DNA from: Pseudoramibacter alactolyticus
GTDB taxonomy: Bacteria; Bacillota; Clostridia; Eubacteriales; Eubacteriaceae
Assembly: GCF_050908235.1 (NCBI RefSeq)
Contig: NZ_CP194340.1
DNA length: 64,000 nt
Direction: 5' to 3' (one strand)
This document shows positions 7,867 to 17,061 of this stretch, one piece after another (within the stretch, counting starts at the first letter, position 1; every line of letters begins with the position of its first letter). The notes beneath the pieces are model-generated. The model worked only from the letters and a program-made list of their open reading frames with translations. It did no database searches and was not told the DNA's origin. Position numbers and translations under genes: made by a program.

Positions 7867-8940
7867 GTGAAGAAATTATCCTGCACAACAGAAAGTGTTC
7901 ACAAGACGGAAATTTATATCCAAAAAGGACTCAGAGATCATCTCTTTGAGCTCGACAGCCTGTTCAAAAAATACCGGACCATTGTCATCATCACCGATGA
8001 AAATGTCGCCGGTTATTATTTGAAAGGTATTGTCAAGCAATTTGCCTCTTTTGGCGGGACGGTGCGGCAAATTGTGCTTGAACCGGGCGAGCCCACCAAA
8101 AATTTGGGCCAGGCTGAAGAAATTTATTATAAGCTGGCGGAGTTCGGCGTGACCCGGGCCGATGCCATTGTGGCGCTCGGCGGCGGCGTGATCGGCGATT
8201 TGGCAGGTTTTTGTGCAGCGACTTATATGCGGGGGATCGATCTGTATCAAATTCCGACATCGCTCATCGCGATGAGCGACAGCGCCGTCGGGGATAAAAC
8301 CGGGGTGGATCTTGATATCGGTAAAAATATGGTGGGGGCTTTTTATCCGGCAGAGGCCGTCTTCGTGGATCCGGTGTTTCTCCAAACGCTGGACGATCGT
8401 TTCTTCATTGACGGGATGGCCGAAGTTATCAAATACGGCTGCATCGCTTCCGGCAAGCTTTTCGTACGTCTCACCGGCTACCAGTATCAGGAAGATCTGC
8501 TGGATGACATGGACAGCGTGATTGCCAAGTGCTTGCAGATTAAGCGCAATGTGGTCGAAGAAGATGAACGGGAATCCGGCATTCGCCGCATTTTGAATTT
8601 TGGGCATACCATCGGCCACGTGATCGAAAACTATTTCGGCTACGGCACCTATACGCACGGCGAAGCAGTGGCCATCGGCATGTATAACATCACGCGGATG
8701 AGCGTGCGGGAAGGCATCACGTCCGAAGAAGATCTGGCCAATCTGGGGCAGATCCTCGATACTTACGGTTTACCCAGGGAATTGCCGGAGATGGATCTTG
8801 ATCGCGTCAATGCGATTTTGCAAAATGATAAGAAATTTGAAGGTGATGTGCTTAATCTTTGTGTGATGCCTCAAATCGGCACGGCGGAAATTGTGCGGGT
8901 GCACAAGAACATGGCCATCGAATTGTTCCAGGCGGAATAG
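7867..8940 (+). CDS. aroB: 3-dehydroquinate synthase
   Basis: AroB converts DAHP to 3-dehydroquinate in the shikimate pathway using NAD+ and a divalent metal. The GTG start at 7867 is preferred because AAAGGA lies eight bases upstream, whereas a TTG at 7822 has no site; this gives 357 residues, the family norm. Seen are the NAD-binding GGGVIGDLAGFCAATYMRG, the KTGVDL loop, and metal ligands in the FGHTIGH and HGEAVAIGM segments. It is followed nine bases later by aroA, opening a four-gene aromatic operon. Confidence 0.96.
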   Translation: MKKLSCTTESVHKTEIYIQKGLRDHLFELDSLFKKYRTIVIITDENVAGYYLKGIVKQFASFGGTVRQIVLEPGEPTKNLGQAEEIYYKLAEFGVTRADAIVALGGGVIGDLAGFCAATYMRGIDLYQIPTSLIAMSDSAVGDKTGVDLDIGKNMVGAFYPAEAVFVDPVFLQTLDDRFFIDGMAEVIKYGCIASGKLFVRLTGYQYQEDLLDDMDSVIAKCLQIKRNVVEEDERESGIRRILNFGHTIGHVIENYFGYGTYTHGEAVAIGMYNITRMSVREGITSEEDLANLGQILDTYGLPRELPEMDLDRVNAILQNDKKFEGDVLNLCVMPQIGTAEIVRVHKNMAIELFQAE

Positions 8941-8949
8941 GAGGTCAGG

Positions 8950-10233
8950 ATGAGACAAATCCTGAAACCGCACCCTATTTGCGGCGAAATTGTCGCGCCG
9001 CCGTCCAAGAGTGTGAGCCATCGCATGGTGATGGCCGCGGCGCTGGCCAAAGGCGAAAGCACCGTGCATCACGTGCTCTTGTCGGAGGATTTAAAGGCGA
9101 CTTGCGCCGCGATGGAAGCGCTGGGCGCACATATTGAAAGTGCGGCGGAGTCCCGCGGACTGGTGACGTTAACGATCCGCGGCTGCGATCGTCCGAAGGC
9201 AGCGGCCGGGGCGACCATTTATTGCCGGGAGTCGGGTTCGACCTTGCGTTTTATGTTGCCATTGGCGGGAATGCATGCGCGGGATTTGCACATCACCGGT
9301 GAAGGTCGGCTGAGTGAGCGCCCTTTGGGTCCCTTCCGGGAGAATTTTACCGCGCACGGCGTGCAGTGGACGGCGCCGGAGAATCGGGAGCTGCCGCTGA
9401 CGCTGAACGGCGGTCTTCAGCCGGGGCATTTTCTGCTGCCGGGGAATCTTTCGTCTCAATTTATTACGGGGTTGCTTTTTGCGCTGCCGCTCCTCGACGG
9501 CGACTCAACCATTGATGTGATCACCGAGATGGAATCGGCGCCCTATGTGGCTATCACGCTGGCGGTGCTGGGGCAGGCAGGGATTGTCGTTGATGCCAGT
9601 GCGGATTTCAGGCATTACCGTATTGCCGGCGGACAGCATTATGCGCCCGGGGTGTTCACCGTGGAAGGTGACTATTCCCAGGCGGCGTTCTGGCTGGCTA
9701 TAGGGGTGCTCAGCGGACCGGTGACTTGTCGGGGATTGCTCTTTGATTCGGCCCAGGGCGACGCCCGCGTTGTCGATTGGATGCGTGAAATGGGCGGTGA
9801 CATCACACGGACGGCCGATGGTTTTTGTGCCAGACCCAGTCGGCTTCGCGGCATCGAGATGAACGTGAGCCAGTGCCCGGATCTGGTGCCCGTGCTCGCG
9901 GTATTGGCAGCGGCGGCTTCTGGAACAAGCCGAATCGTCGGTGCCGGCCGCCTCCGTCTGAAGGAATCGGACCGGCTGGCGGCCATGACGACGGTCCTCA
10001 CCGCCCTGGGCGCCGATGTAAAAGAAAAGCCGGAAGGCCTCGTGATTCGCGGCGGCAGGCCCCTGAAGGGCGGCCGCGTCTCGAGTTTTAACGATCACCG
10101 GGTGGCGATGGCATTGGCCACGGCATCGACTGTGTGCGCAGCGCCCGTGGTGCTCGACGGAGCGGAAGCGGTACAAAAATCCTATCCTCAATTTTGGGAA
10201 GATTTTGTGAAAATGGGAGGACAATTGGCATGA
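8950..10233 (+). CDS. aroA: 3-phosphoshikimate 1-carboxyvinyltransferase (EPSP synthase)
   Basis: The 427-residue protein joins phosphoenolpyruvate to shikimate-3-phosphate. Visible motifs are PPSKSVSHRMVMAAALA (phosphate-binding lysine, serine and arginine), SGSTLRFMLPLA, the LSSQFITGLL segment, EGDYSQAAFW, LKESDRLAAM and NDHRVAMALA. The motif NXGT-like region reads ESGSTLRF, typical of the Firmicutes class. Its TGA overlaps the aroC ATG, so the two are translationally coupled. All catalytic blocks are present. Confidence 0.97.
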   Translation: MRQILKPHPICGEIVAPPSKSVSHRMVMAAALAKGESTVHHVLLSEDLKATCAAMEALGAHIESAAESRGLVTLTIRGCDRPKAAAGATIYCRESGSTLRFMLPLAGMHARDLHITGEGRLSERPLGPFRENFTAHGVQWTAPENRELPLTLNGGLQPGHFLLPGNLSSQFITGLLFALPLLDGDSTIDVITEMESAPYVAITLAVLGQAGIVVDASADFRHYRIAGGQHYAPGVFTVEGDYSQAAFWLAIGVLSGPVTCRGLLFDSAQGDARVVDWMREMGGDITRTADGFCARPSRLRGIEMNVSQCPDLVPVLAVLAAAASGTSRIVGAGRLRLKESDRLAAMTTVLTALGADVKEKPEGLVIRGGRPLKGGRVSSFNDHRVAMALATASTVCAAPVVLDGAEAVQKSYPQFWEDFVKMGGQLA

Positions 10234-11315
10234 CATCCTTTTGGGGCAATCATTTAAAGCTTTCAGTCTTTGGCGAATCCCACGGCAGAGCCATCGGGGC
10301 AGTGATCGACGGGCTGCCGGCGGGGATTCCCATCGACGAAACAGCCATTGCGAAGGAAATGGACCGCCGGGCATCCCGAGGAAAGGTCCTGGCGACGCCG
10401 CGCAAAGAAGCGGATACCGTTAATATTGTTTCCGGATATTTTGAAGGGCACACCACGGGGACGCCGCTGACGGGCATGATTGAAAATACAAACACCCGCT
10501 CCGGGGATTATGCCGGGACGAAAAACAAAATGCGGCCGGGTCACGCGGATTATACGGCTTGGCTCAAATACGGCGGTTATCAGGATTATCGCGGCGGCGG
10601 ACATTTTTCCGGTCGGCTGACGGCGCCGGTTGTTTTTGCCGGAGCGGTGGCCAAGCAGGTGCTGGCGGCGAAAATCGAAGGGCTGCAGGTAGGTTCGCGG
10701 ATTCTTTGCATCGGGGGCGTGGCAGATGAATCGATCGTCATACCGGAAGCTTACGCTGATTTGCAGTATTGCGACGCAAACTGGCCGGCGATCGACGAAA
10801 GCCGCATCCCCGAGATGCAGGCGGCGGTATCCGAGGCGCGCGCCGATAAAGATTCGGTAGGCGGTATCATTGAGGGCTATGTCACCGGGGTACCCGGCGG
10901 GCTGGGCTCGCCGATGTTTGAAACGGTGGAAAGCCGGCTTGCTGCACTGCTCTTTGCCATTCCCGCTGTCAAAGGGGTTGAATTCGGTTCGGGCTTTGCC
11001 ATGAGCGGGATGCGGGGCTCTGAGGCGAACGATGCCTTTTATATGGATGGCGATCGGGTGAAGACGCGGACCAACCACAACGGCGGCGTCAACGGCGGCA
11101 TCACCAACGGCATGCCGTTGGTCTTTCGTGTGGCATTTAAACCTACACCGTCCATTGCCCAGCCGCAGGCGACGATCGATATGGCCCGGCGGGAAGACAC
11201 GACGATTGAAATCACCGGGCGGCACGATCCCTGTATTGTGCTCCGGGCGATCCCGGCGGTGGAAGCGGCGACGGCGCTTTGTCTGCTCGATTTGATTTTG
11301 GAGGATGGCCGATGA
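10230..11315 (+). CDS. aroC: Chorismate synthase
   Basis: AroC removes phosphate from EPSP to give chorismate and needs reduced FMN. The start at 10230 overlaps the aroA stop (ATGA) and is preceded by GGGAGG; the 361-residue product begins MTSFWGNHLKLSVFGESHG, the first signature of the family. The second and third signatures, with GGGHFSGRLTAP and the late GRHDPCIVLRAIPAVEA, are intact. The gene's stop overlaps the start of a chorismate mutase. Confidence 0.97.
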   Translation: MTSFWGNHLKLSVFGESHGRAIGAVIDGLPAGIPIDETAIAKEMDRRASRGKVLATPRKEADTVNIVSGYFEGHTTGTPLTGMIENTNTRSGDYAGTKNKMRPGHADYTAWLKYGGYQDYRGGGHFSGRLTAPVVFAGAVAKQVLAAKIEGLQVGSRILCIGGVADESIVIPEAYADLQYCDANWPAIDESRIPEMQAAVSEARADKDSVGGIIEGYVTGVPGGLGSPMFETVESRLAALLFAIPAVKGVEFGSGFAMSGMRGSEANDAFYMDGDRVKTRTNHNGGVNGGITNGMPLVFRVAFKPTPSIAQPQATIDMARREDTTIEITGRHDPCIVLRAIPAVEAATALCLLDLILEDGR

Positions 11316-11659
11316 GCGGGTATTTGACAAACACTGCCGCAAATCCGGAAAATTTAAACGCGATTCGCGAATCCATTGACGCCATCGATCGGCAGATGGC
11401 CGCGCTCTATGAAGCGCGCCTGAACTGCGCGACGGCGGTGGCGCACTACAAGCACGTGAGGCATCAGCCGATTTTCGACGCGGTGCGGGAAAAGGCCGTG
11501 ATTGACAAAAATGTGTCCCGGCTGAAAAATCCAGAGGCTTACGGCCATTATTACCGTGCGTTTCTCCAGCACCTGATGGATCAGTGCAAGGATCTGGAAG
11601 CGGCGGTCATTGCCGAAATGGACGCCGCTGAGGCAGGGGCATATCCGCGTTCTGAATAA
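11312..11659 (+). CDS. Chorismate mutase, AroQ type
   Basis: The start at 11312 overlaps the aroC stop (ATGA) and gives 115 residues. The sequence has the all-helical AroQ pattern: an N-terminal NLNAIRESIDAIDRQMAALYEAR helix, a conserved VAHYKH lysine, then a REKAVIDKN helix and a YRAFLQHLMDQC helix with the usual Gln. The enzyme would turn chorismate into prephenate for phenylalanine and tyrosine. It is the last gene of the aro operon. Confidence 0.88.
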   Translation: MSGYLTNTAANPENLNAIRESIDAIDRQMAALYEARLNCATAVAHYKHVRHQPIFDAVREKAVIDKNVSRLKNPEAYGHYYRAFLQHLMDQCKDLEAAVIAEMDAAEAGAYPRSE

Positions 11660-11716
11660 AAACCGCTGTCTTTCTGTTTTGATATTGAAGGGCGGTGAAA
11701 ACAGGCTAAATAAATT

Positions 11717-11746
11717 TTGCAAAGTCGCCGTCCGATAGGGTATAAT
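11717..11746 (+). promoter_or_regulatory. Promoter for pyc
   Basis: TTGCAA and TATAAT are separated by 18 bases, about 80 bases before the pyc start. Confidence 0.6.
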
Positions 11747-11828
11747 GGCTCAAATTTATCATTTGCCGAAGAACATGGCATACGGAAATGAATTAGACAA
11801 CAAGACATATTGAGCTGAAAGGAGCATC

Positions 11829-14800
11829 ATGAAAAGATTTAAAAAGGTATTGATTGCCAATCGCGGTGAGATTGCGATTCGTATCATCCGCGCCTGCCAT
11901 GAATTGGGCATTTCGACCATTGCGATTTACGCACAGGAAGATAAGATGTCGCTGTTCAGGACCAAAGCGGACGAAGCATACCGCATTACCTCGGCCGGCG
12001 GACCGGTGCAGGCTTATTTGGATATTGATAAAATCATTGCGCTTGCGCTTGAAAAAGGAGCGGATGCCATTCACCCGGGATATGGCTTCTTGTCGGAAAA
12101 TCCGGCTTTTGCCAAAAGATGTGAAGAAGCGGGAATTGCTTTTATCGGGCCGACCCACGCCATGATGGAACAGATGGGCGATAAAATTCAGTCCAAAATC
12201 ATGGCGAAACAAGTGGACGTGCCGACGATCCCCGGCGTTGAAAAACCGATTGAAACGGACGAACAGGCCATCGAATTTGCCAAGGTCGCCGGCTATCCGA
12301 TCATTTTGAAGGCGGCGGCCGGCGGCGGGGGCCGCGGTATGCGCATCGTTCGCGATGAAAAGCAGCTGCTCAAGGAATATCATTCTGCGGTTTCGGAAGC
12401 GACCAAGGCTTTCGGGGACGGCACCATTTTCATCGAAAAATATCTGGAAGAGCCCAAGCACGTGGAAGTGCAGGTGCTAGGCGACCAATACGGTCATGTG
12501 GTTCATCTGTTTGAAAGAGACTGCTCGATTCAGCGCCGTCACCAGAAGGTGATTGAGTTCACGCCCTCGCTGTTTTTATCCGAAGAAAAACGGCAGGAAA
12601 TCTGTGCCGATGCGATCAGACTCGCCAAATCAGTGAATTATTGCTCGGCCGGGACCATTGAATTTTTAATTGATAAACATGGCAATCACTATTTCATCGA
12701 AATGAATCCCCGCATCCAGGTAGAACACACGGTGACGGAATTGGTGACTGGCATCGATATCGTACAGGCGCAGATCCAGATTGCCGAAGGCTATGCGCTG
12801 GATTCTGAGGAAATCGCCATTCCTTCCCAGAAAGCGATCGCCACCCGCGGCTACGCCATTCAGTGTCGAGTCACTACTGAAAATCCGAAGATGCACTTTA
12901 TGCCGGATACCGGCCAAATTGACGTGTACCGGACGGCCAGCGGCCCCGGCGTGCGCCTTGACGGCGGCAACGGGTTTACCGGCTCGGTGATCTCGCCCTA
13001 TTATGATAGTCTGCTCGTGAAGTGCACGGCCTATGGCCGCAGCTTTGAAGATACCCGCCGCAAAGCGCTGCGCGCACTCAAAGAAACCATCATCGAAGGA
13101 GTCGAAACCAACAAGGATTTTTTGATCAACGTATTGGAGCATCCACTTTTTAAAGCCGGGAAATGCAATACGAAGTTCATTGACGAACATCCGGAACTCT
13201 TCAATATTAATGAACAGAACAGTCAAGCCTATAACACGATGCGTTATATCGGCGACATCGTGGTGAACGAAACTTTTGGCGAAAAACCGGAGCTGCGTGA
13301 ACCGGCATTGCCAGTCATTCCGGAGGAGGCGGAAATCGGAGCGCTGCGGGGGACCAAACAGATCCTGGACGAAAAAGGACCCGACGGCCTGGTGAATTGG
13401 ATCAAAGCGCAGGATCGTCTGCTGATCACCGATACGACACTGCGCGATGCCCACCAATCGCTGGTGGCGACGCGGGTGCGCACCCACGATATGACCCGGG
13501 TGGCCAAGCAGACGGCTTGGCTCGAACGCGATCTGTTTTCTCTTGAAATGTGGGGCGGTGCGACCTTTGACGTGGCCTATAATTTTTTGAAAGAATCGCC
13601 CTGGCGCCGATTGGATGAATTGCGGGAGGCCATTCCGAATATCTGTTTTCAGATGCTCCTCCGCGGGGCCAACGCCGTGGGCTACAAAAATTATCCGGAT
13701 AATGTGATTCGAGAATTCATCCGTCAATCGGCGGCTTCCGGCATCGATGTGTTTCGCATTTTTGACTCCCTTAACTGGATGGAAGGGATGAAGGTTTCCA
13801 TCGAAGAGGTGCTCAAAACCGGCAAGATTGCCGAGGTGGCCATGTGTTATACCGGGGATATTCTTGATACAACCAGAACCAAATACAATCTGGATTATTA
13901 TGTCAAGATGGCGCACGAAATCGAAAAGACCGGCGCGCATATCCTGGCGATTAAGGACATGTCGGCACTGTGCAAACCGGCGGCGGCCAGAAAGCTCGTT
14001 TCGACGCTTAAGAGCGAGGTGAAGATGCCGATTCATTTCCATACCCACGATACGGCGGGCAACGGCGTGGCGGCGGAACTCATGGCAGCGCTGGGCGGCG
14101 CGGATATTGTGGATGCGGCGCTTTCCGGCATGAGCGGGCTCACGGCTCAGCCGAGCCTCAACTCATTGGTGGCAGCGCTGAAACATTCGCCCTACGACAC
14201 ACAGCTTGACGATCATGACTTGCAGAAACTTTCGGATTATTGGGTGGGCATGCGGCCGACTTACAGCAAATTCGAAAGCGGTCTTAAAAGCGGCAGTACA
14301 GAAATTTACGAAATGGAAATCCCCGGCGGCCAGTATTCTAATCTGAAGAGTCAGGTGGAAAGCTTCGGCCTGGGGCACAAGTTCGGCGACGTCAAAGAAA
14401 TGTACAAAGTGGCCAATCAGTTGCTGGGCGATATCGTAAAGGTGACTCCGTCTTCCAAGGTTAACGGAGATCTGGCGATTTTTATGGTACAAAACGGTCT
14501 CGACGCCGATAACATTTATACGAAGGGCAAGGATCTGGCCTTCCCGGCTTCAGTGGTGGATTTCTTCAGGGGGATGATTGGTCAGCCGGCCGGCGGCTTT
14601 AATAAACGGCTGCAAAAAATCGTGCTCAAAGGGCAAAAGCCCATTACGGTGCGGCCGGGCGCCCTGCTGCCGGATGAAGATTTTGACGCGATTTGCAAAG
14701 AATTTAAGGATGAGTTTGGCAGAGATCTCACCGACCGCGAGGTGATGTCCGCGGCGCTGTATCCGAAGGTCTATAAGGATTATCTGAAATTCCGCAAAGA

Positions 14801-15266
14801 ATACGGCGATCTCGAACGCATGGAAAGCCACGCATTCTTCTACGGCTTGCGCGAAGGCGAAATGACAGAAGTCGAGGTGGAAGACGGCAAGCGGCACATG
14901 ATCACTCTGGTCAAAATCGGCGATCCCGATGAAGACGGCGAACGGACCGTCACCTTTGAAATTGACGGCTTCCGCCGGCAGATCAAAGTGGAAGACCGTT
15001 ACTCGCTTTCGTCTCAGACTAAGAGCAAAATGCTCAAGGCCAATCCGAATAACAAAAAGGAAATCGGGTCCGGCATCCCGGGAACCGTTTTGAAGGTGCT
15101 CGTGAACGAAGGGGATGCGGTGAAGGAAAACCAGGCGCTTGCGGTAGTGGAAGCCATGAAGATGGAAACGGAAATTGTCGCGACGGCGAACGGCACTGTC
15201 AGCGCCATTTATGTCTCTGAAGGACAGAAGGTGGAATCCGGCGAATTGATGATGACCTTGGCATAA
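11829..15266 (+). CDS. pyc: Pyruvate carboxylase
   Basis: The 1145-residue protein carboxylates pyruvate to oxaloacetate with biotin and ATP. Domains in order: biotin carboxylase (1-450; GYGFLSENPAFA, the glycine-rich AAAGGGGRGMRIV, and FIEMNPRIQVEHTVTE), carboxyltransferase (about 535-800; TDTTLRDAHQSLVATRVRT, metal-binding FHTHDTAGN), the PYC/OADA domain, and a C-terminal biotinyl domain with VVEAMKMETE carrying the biotinylated lysine. Length and order match single-chain PYC. It lies alone between a promoter and a strong terminator, and with aconitase at 57 kb supplies the oxidative half of the TCA branch for biosynthesis. Confidence 0.98.
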   Translation: MKRFKKVLIANRGEIAIRIIRACHELGISTIAIYAQEDKMSLFRTKADEAYRITSAGGPVQAYLDIDKIIALALEKGADAIHPGYGFLSENPAFAKRCEEAGIAFIGPTHAMMEQMGDKIQSKIMAKQVDVPTIPGVEKPIETDEQAIEFAKVAGYPIILKAAAGGGGRGMRIVRDEKQLLKEYHSAVSEATKAFGDGTIFIEKYLEEPKHVEVQVLGDQYGHVVHLFERDCSIQRRHQKVIEFTPSLFLSEEKRQEICADAIRLAKSVNYCSAGTIEFLIDKHGNHYFIEMNPRIQVEHTVTELVTGIDIVQAQIQIAEGYALDSEEIAIPSQKAIATRGYAIQCRVTTENPKMHFMPDTGQIDVYRTASGPGVRLDGGNGFTGSVISPYYDSLLVKCTAYGRSFEDTRRKALRALKETIIEGVETNKDFLINVLEHPLFKAGKCNTKFIDEHPELFNINEQNSQAYNTMRYIGDIVVNETFGEKPELREPALPVIPEEAEIGALRGTKQILDEKGPDGLVNWIKAQDRLLITDTTLRDAHQSLVATRVRTHDMTRVAKQTAWLERDLFSLEMWGGATFDVAYNFLKESPWRRLDELREAIPNICFQMLLRGANAVGYKNYPDNVIREFIRQSAASGIDVFRIFDSLNWMEGMKVSIEEVLKTGKIAEVAMCYTGDILDTTRTKYNLDYYVKMAHEIEKTGAHILAIKDMSALCKPAAARKLVSTLKSEVKMPIHFHTHDTAGNGVAAELMAALGGADIVDAALSGMSGLTAQPSLNSLVAALKHSPYDTQLDDHDLQKLSDYWVGMRPTYSKFESGLKSGSTEIYEMEIPGGQYSNLKSQVESFGLGHKFGDVKEMYKVANQLLGDIVKVTPSSKVNGDLAIFMVQNGLDADNIYTKGKDLAFPASVVDFFRGMIGQPAGGFNKRLQKIVLKGQKPITVRPGALLPDEDFDAICKEFKDEFGRDLTDREVMSAALYPKVYKDYLKFRKEYGDLERMESHAFFYGLREGEMTEVEVEDGKRHMITLVKIGDPDEDGERTVTFEIDGFRRQIKVEDRYSLSSQTKSKMLKANPNNKKEIGSGIPGTVLKVLVNEGDAVKENQALAVVEAMKMETEIVATANGTVSAIYVSEGQKVESGELMMTLA

Positions 15267-15324
15267 ACAAAAATTGGATAGAAAAAATAGTGATGTGATC
15301 TCTTATTGAGATATGGTAATCTTC

Positions 15325-15361
15325 ACCCCATTTGTTTTTAAAAACAAGTGGGGTGTTTTTT
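15325..15361 (+). terminator. Intrinsic terminator after pyc
   Basis: ACCCCA-TTTGTTTTT pairs with AAAAACAAG-TGGGGT across a minimal loop and is followed by GTTTTTT. Confidence 0.9.
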
Positions 15362-15444
15362 AGCGGCAGAGAAACGATGTTAATATGTTCGATTGTCAAA
15401 TCATCTAAAGGAATTAATCGATATTTGAAAACGAGATCACTATA

Positions 15445-15541
15445 AGGAGTGATTTATTGTTGCATTACTTAGAGAATACAACGACATGCTGGAAAGATTG
15501 AGGGACCAACATAATTTGAAAAGAAAGGAAGAAAAGACATG
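15445..15541 (+). pseudogene. Short C-terminal coding fragment upstream of crotonase remnant
   Basis: After an in-frame stop, the frame reads ALLREYNDMLERLRDQHNLKRKEEKT and its TGA overlaps the next ATG in ATGA form. This is the usual way a real upstream gene meets its neighbour, so it may be the tail of a lost gene. No family was recognised. Confidence 0.3.
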
Positions 15542-15735
15542 AGCAATGGGAGAATAAAAACAGTTTTGGAGAAAAAAGAGGTGTTGGCTATCTCACGATG
15601 AATTATCATGATTTGGCAGCCTACTTGGAAAAAGGAGAAAAACCGACACAGAAAGTTGTCAGTTTGACAAGGGATTTTAAAGAGGGCGCCAGTGCTTTTA
15701 TCGAAAAAAGAAAACCGCAGTTTAGAGGAGAATAA
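15539..15735 (+). pseudogene. Enoyl-CoA hydratase/isomerase (crotonase) remnant
   Basis: An AAAGGA site precedes ATG and the reading MSNGRIKTVLEKKE, then a shifted frame reads RGVGYLTMN, both typical of a crotonase N-terminus. After only a few residues the frame continues KVVSLTRDFKEGASAFIEKRKPQFRGE and stops. That last block is the highly recognisable crotonase C-terminus. The family normally has about 260 residues, so about 200 internal residues are deleted and at least one frameshift is present. Assignment is from motif recognition only. It indicates that a beta-oxidation or crotonyl-type gene once stood at the left edge of the acetoin-type module. Confidence 0.6.
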
Positions 15736-15737
15736 AT

Positions 15738-15794
15738 ATGGCAGAAGCGCGGATAAAGGAATTGTTAAAAACGGTCCAATACGCGCCCGGCTAA
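15738..15794 (+). pseudogene. Truncated ORF of 18 residues
   Basis: ATG with a GAGGAG site gives MAEARIKELLKTVQYAPG and then TAA. It begins like a genuine gene with a proper site and breaks off, consistent with a deletion in the same decayed block. The family is not recognisable. From here to 15994 nothing coding was seen. Confidence 0.25.
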
Positions 15795-15994
15795 AAAAGT
15801 GATCCGAATTTCGCCATCCATTACGGGTAGCTTTTTTAATGATGGAACAGTGAGACGACATCAAAAAGAAATACTTCAAAAGAATGAGAACGAATGAAGA
15901 TGAGGAGGTCACTCTATCGCGGGATGTCAACGTTACAATATCCTGATATGATCATGATGTCAAATCAATTCAAATTTAAAGGGGGGAGGAAACC

Positions 15995-16786
15995 ATGGTA
16001 CAAATTGATTTAAAAGACCGCGTTGCTTTGGTGACAGGAGCAGCGGCGGGCTTGGGAAAAAAGACCGCTTGTCTGTTAGCGGATTGCGGCGCCAATATTG
16101 TGATTGGCGACATGGATGCACTTGGTGGCAAGGAAACGGCCAAAGAAATCGAAAAAGATTTAGGGGTCCAAGCTTACGCAGTGACCTGCGACGTGACGGA
16201 TTACGATCAGGTAAAAGCCATGTTTGATCTGGCGAAGGAAAAGTTTGACCGCATCGATATGGTTGTTAACGCTGCCGGTATTTGTGTCTATCAGATGCTT
16301 CATGAAGCTGATCAACGGGCTGTCAAAAAAATGATTGATATCAATGTTAACGGGACGGACAATGTTGACAGATTGGCATTGACCTATATGAAAGATCAGC
16401 ACCAGGGACGGGTTGTTAATTTTGCATCTGTCGCGGGCAGAGGCGGCAGCATTTTGGTACCGCATTATGCCATGACCAAGAGTGCCATTATTAATTTGAC
16501 GCAAAGTTATGCACAGTTAGGGGCAAAATATGGGCTTCAATACAATAGTATTTGTCCGGGTATTATTAAAACGGAAATTTGGATGAAATATTTAAGACAG
16601 ATTATTCCTGGAGATGCATCGAAACAGGATGTATTTTTCAATCAGTTCTGTGAAGATCATATTCCACTGGCAAGACCTCAGGAAACGGAAGATATTGCCA
16701 ATGGTGTTTTGTTCTTGGTTTCTGATTTGGCTAAAAACATTACAGGTCAGGCCCTTAATGTTTGCGGCGGCATGCACATGGATTAA
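15995..16786 (+). CDS. Short-chain dehydrogenase/reductase
   Basis: A 263-residue SDR with the cofactor-binding TGAAAGLGKKTA motif (residues 15-26), an acidic residue after the second strand (IVIGDMD) that favours NAD(H), NAAG, the catalytic Ser in NFASVAGRG and YAMTK as the YxxxK pair. The C-terminal NVCGGMHMD is typical of the classical group. Start follows GGGGGGAGG. It is the first intact gene of the acetoin-type module, 24 bp before the lipoyl protein. Acetoin or 2,3-butanediol oxidation is a sensible role from context, but SDR sequence does not determine the alcohol. Confidence 0.85.
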   Translation: MVQIDLKDRVALVTGAAAGLGKKTACLLADCGANIVIGDMDALGGKETAKEIEKDLGVQAYAVTCDVTDYDQVKAMFDLAKEKFDRIDMVVNAAGICVYQMLHEADQRAVKKMIDINVNGTDNVDRLALTYMKDQHQGRVVNFASVAGRGGSILVPHYAMTKSAIINLTQSYAQLGAKYGLQYNSICPGIIKTEIWMKYLRQIIPGDASKQDVFFNQFCEDHIPLARPQETEDIANGVLFLVSDLAKNITGQALNVCGGMHMD

Positions 16787-16810
16787 AGAGGACAGAAGGG
16801 AAGGTAAAAA

Positions 16811-17047
16811 ATGAAATATGAAATTAATATGCCGAAGTTTGGCGCAACGATGGAAGACGGTGAAATCGTGGAATGGTATGTGAAGGTCGGGGATGCTGTT
16901 AAAAAGGGGGATAAGCTTTGCAGTATTATGACAGAAAAATTGACAAATGATCTTGAAGCGATGCACACGGGAACGGTTGCTGAGATTATTACACAAGTTG
17001 GAGAAAAAGCGAATTGCGGGGATATCATCGGCTATATTGAAGAATAA
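16811..17047 (+). CDS. Free-standing lipoyl-domain protein
   Basis: A complete gene of only 78 residues consists of one biotinyl/lipoyl domain: EINMPKFGATMEDGEIVEWYVKVGD, then the hairpin with the modified lysine in IMTEKLTNDLE, then GTVAEIITQVGEKANCGDIIGYI. The lysine context (T-E-K) and the surrounding 2-oxoacid dehydrogenase genes indicate lipoylation rather than biotinylation. In ordinary E2 proteins this domain is fused to the N-terminus of the catalytic core; here the core is the next gene, 14 bp later. A lipoate-protein ligase gene at 24.1 kb could charge it. Confidence 0.9.
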   Translation: MKYEINMPKFGATMEDGEIVEWYVKVGDAVKKGDKLCSIMTEKLTNDLEAMHTGTVAEIITQVGEKANCGDIIGYIEE

Positions 17048-17061
17048 AAAACGGTGAAAAA

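Noticed and set aside
15780..15850. A possible terminator-like pair AAAAAAGTGATCCG / CGGGTAGCTTTTTT
   Set aside because: The arms do not pair well enough beyond the A/T runs.
15469..15930. A 153-codon minus-strand reading frame
   Set aside because: It covers the crotonase relic on the opposite strand, has no binding site and a low-complexity hydrophobic composition; it is a shadow frame.
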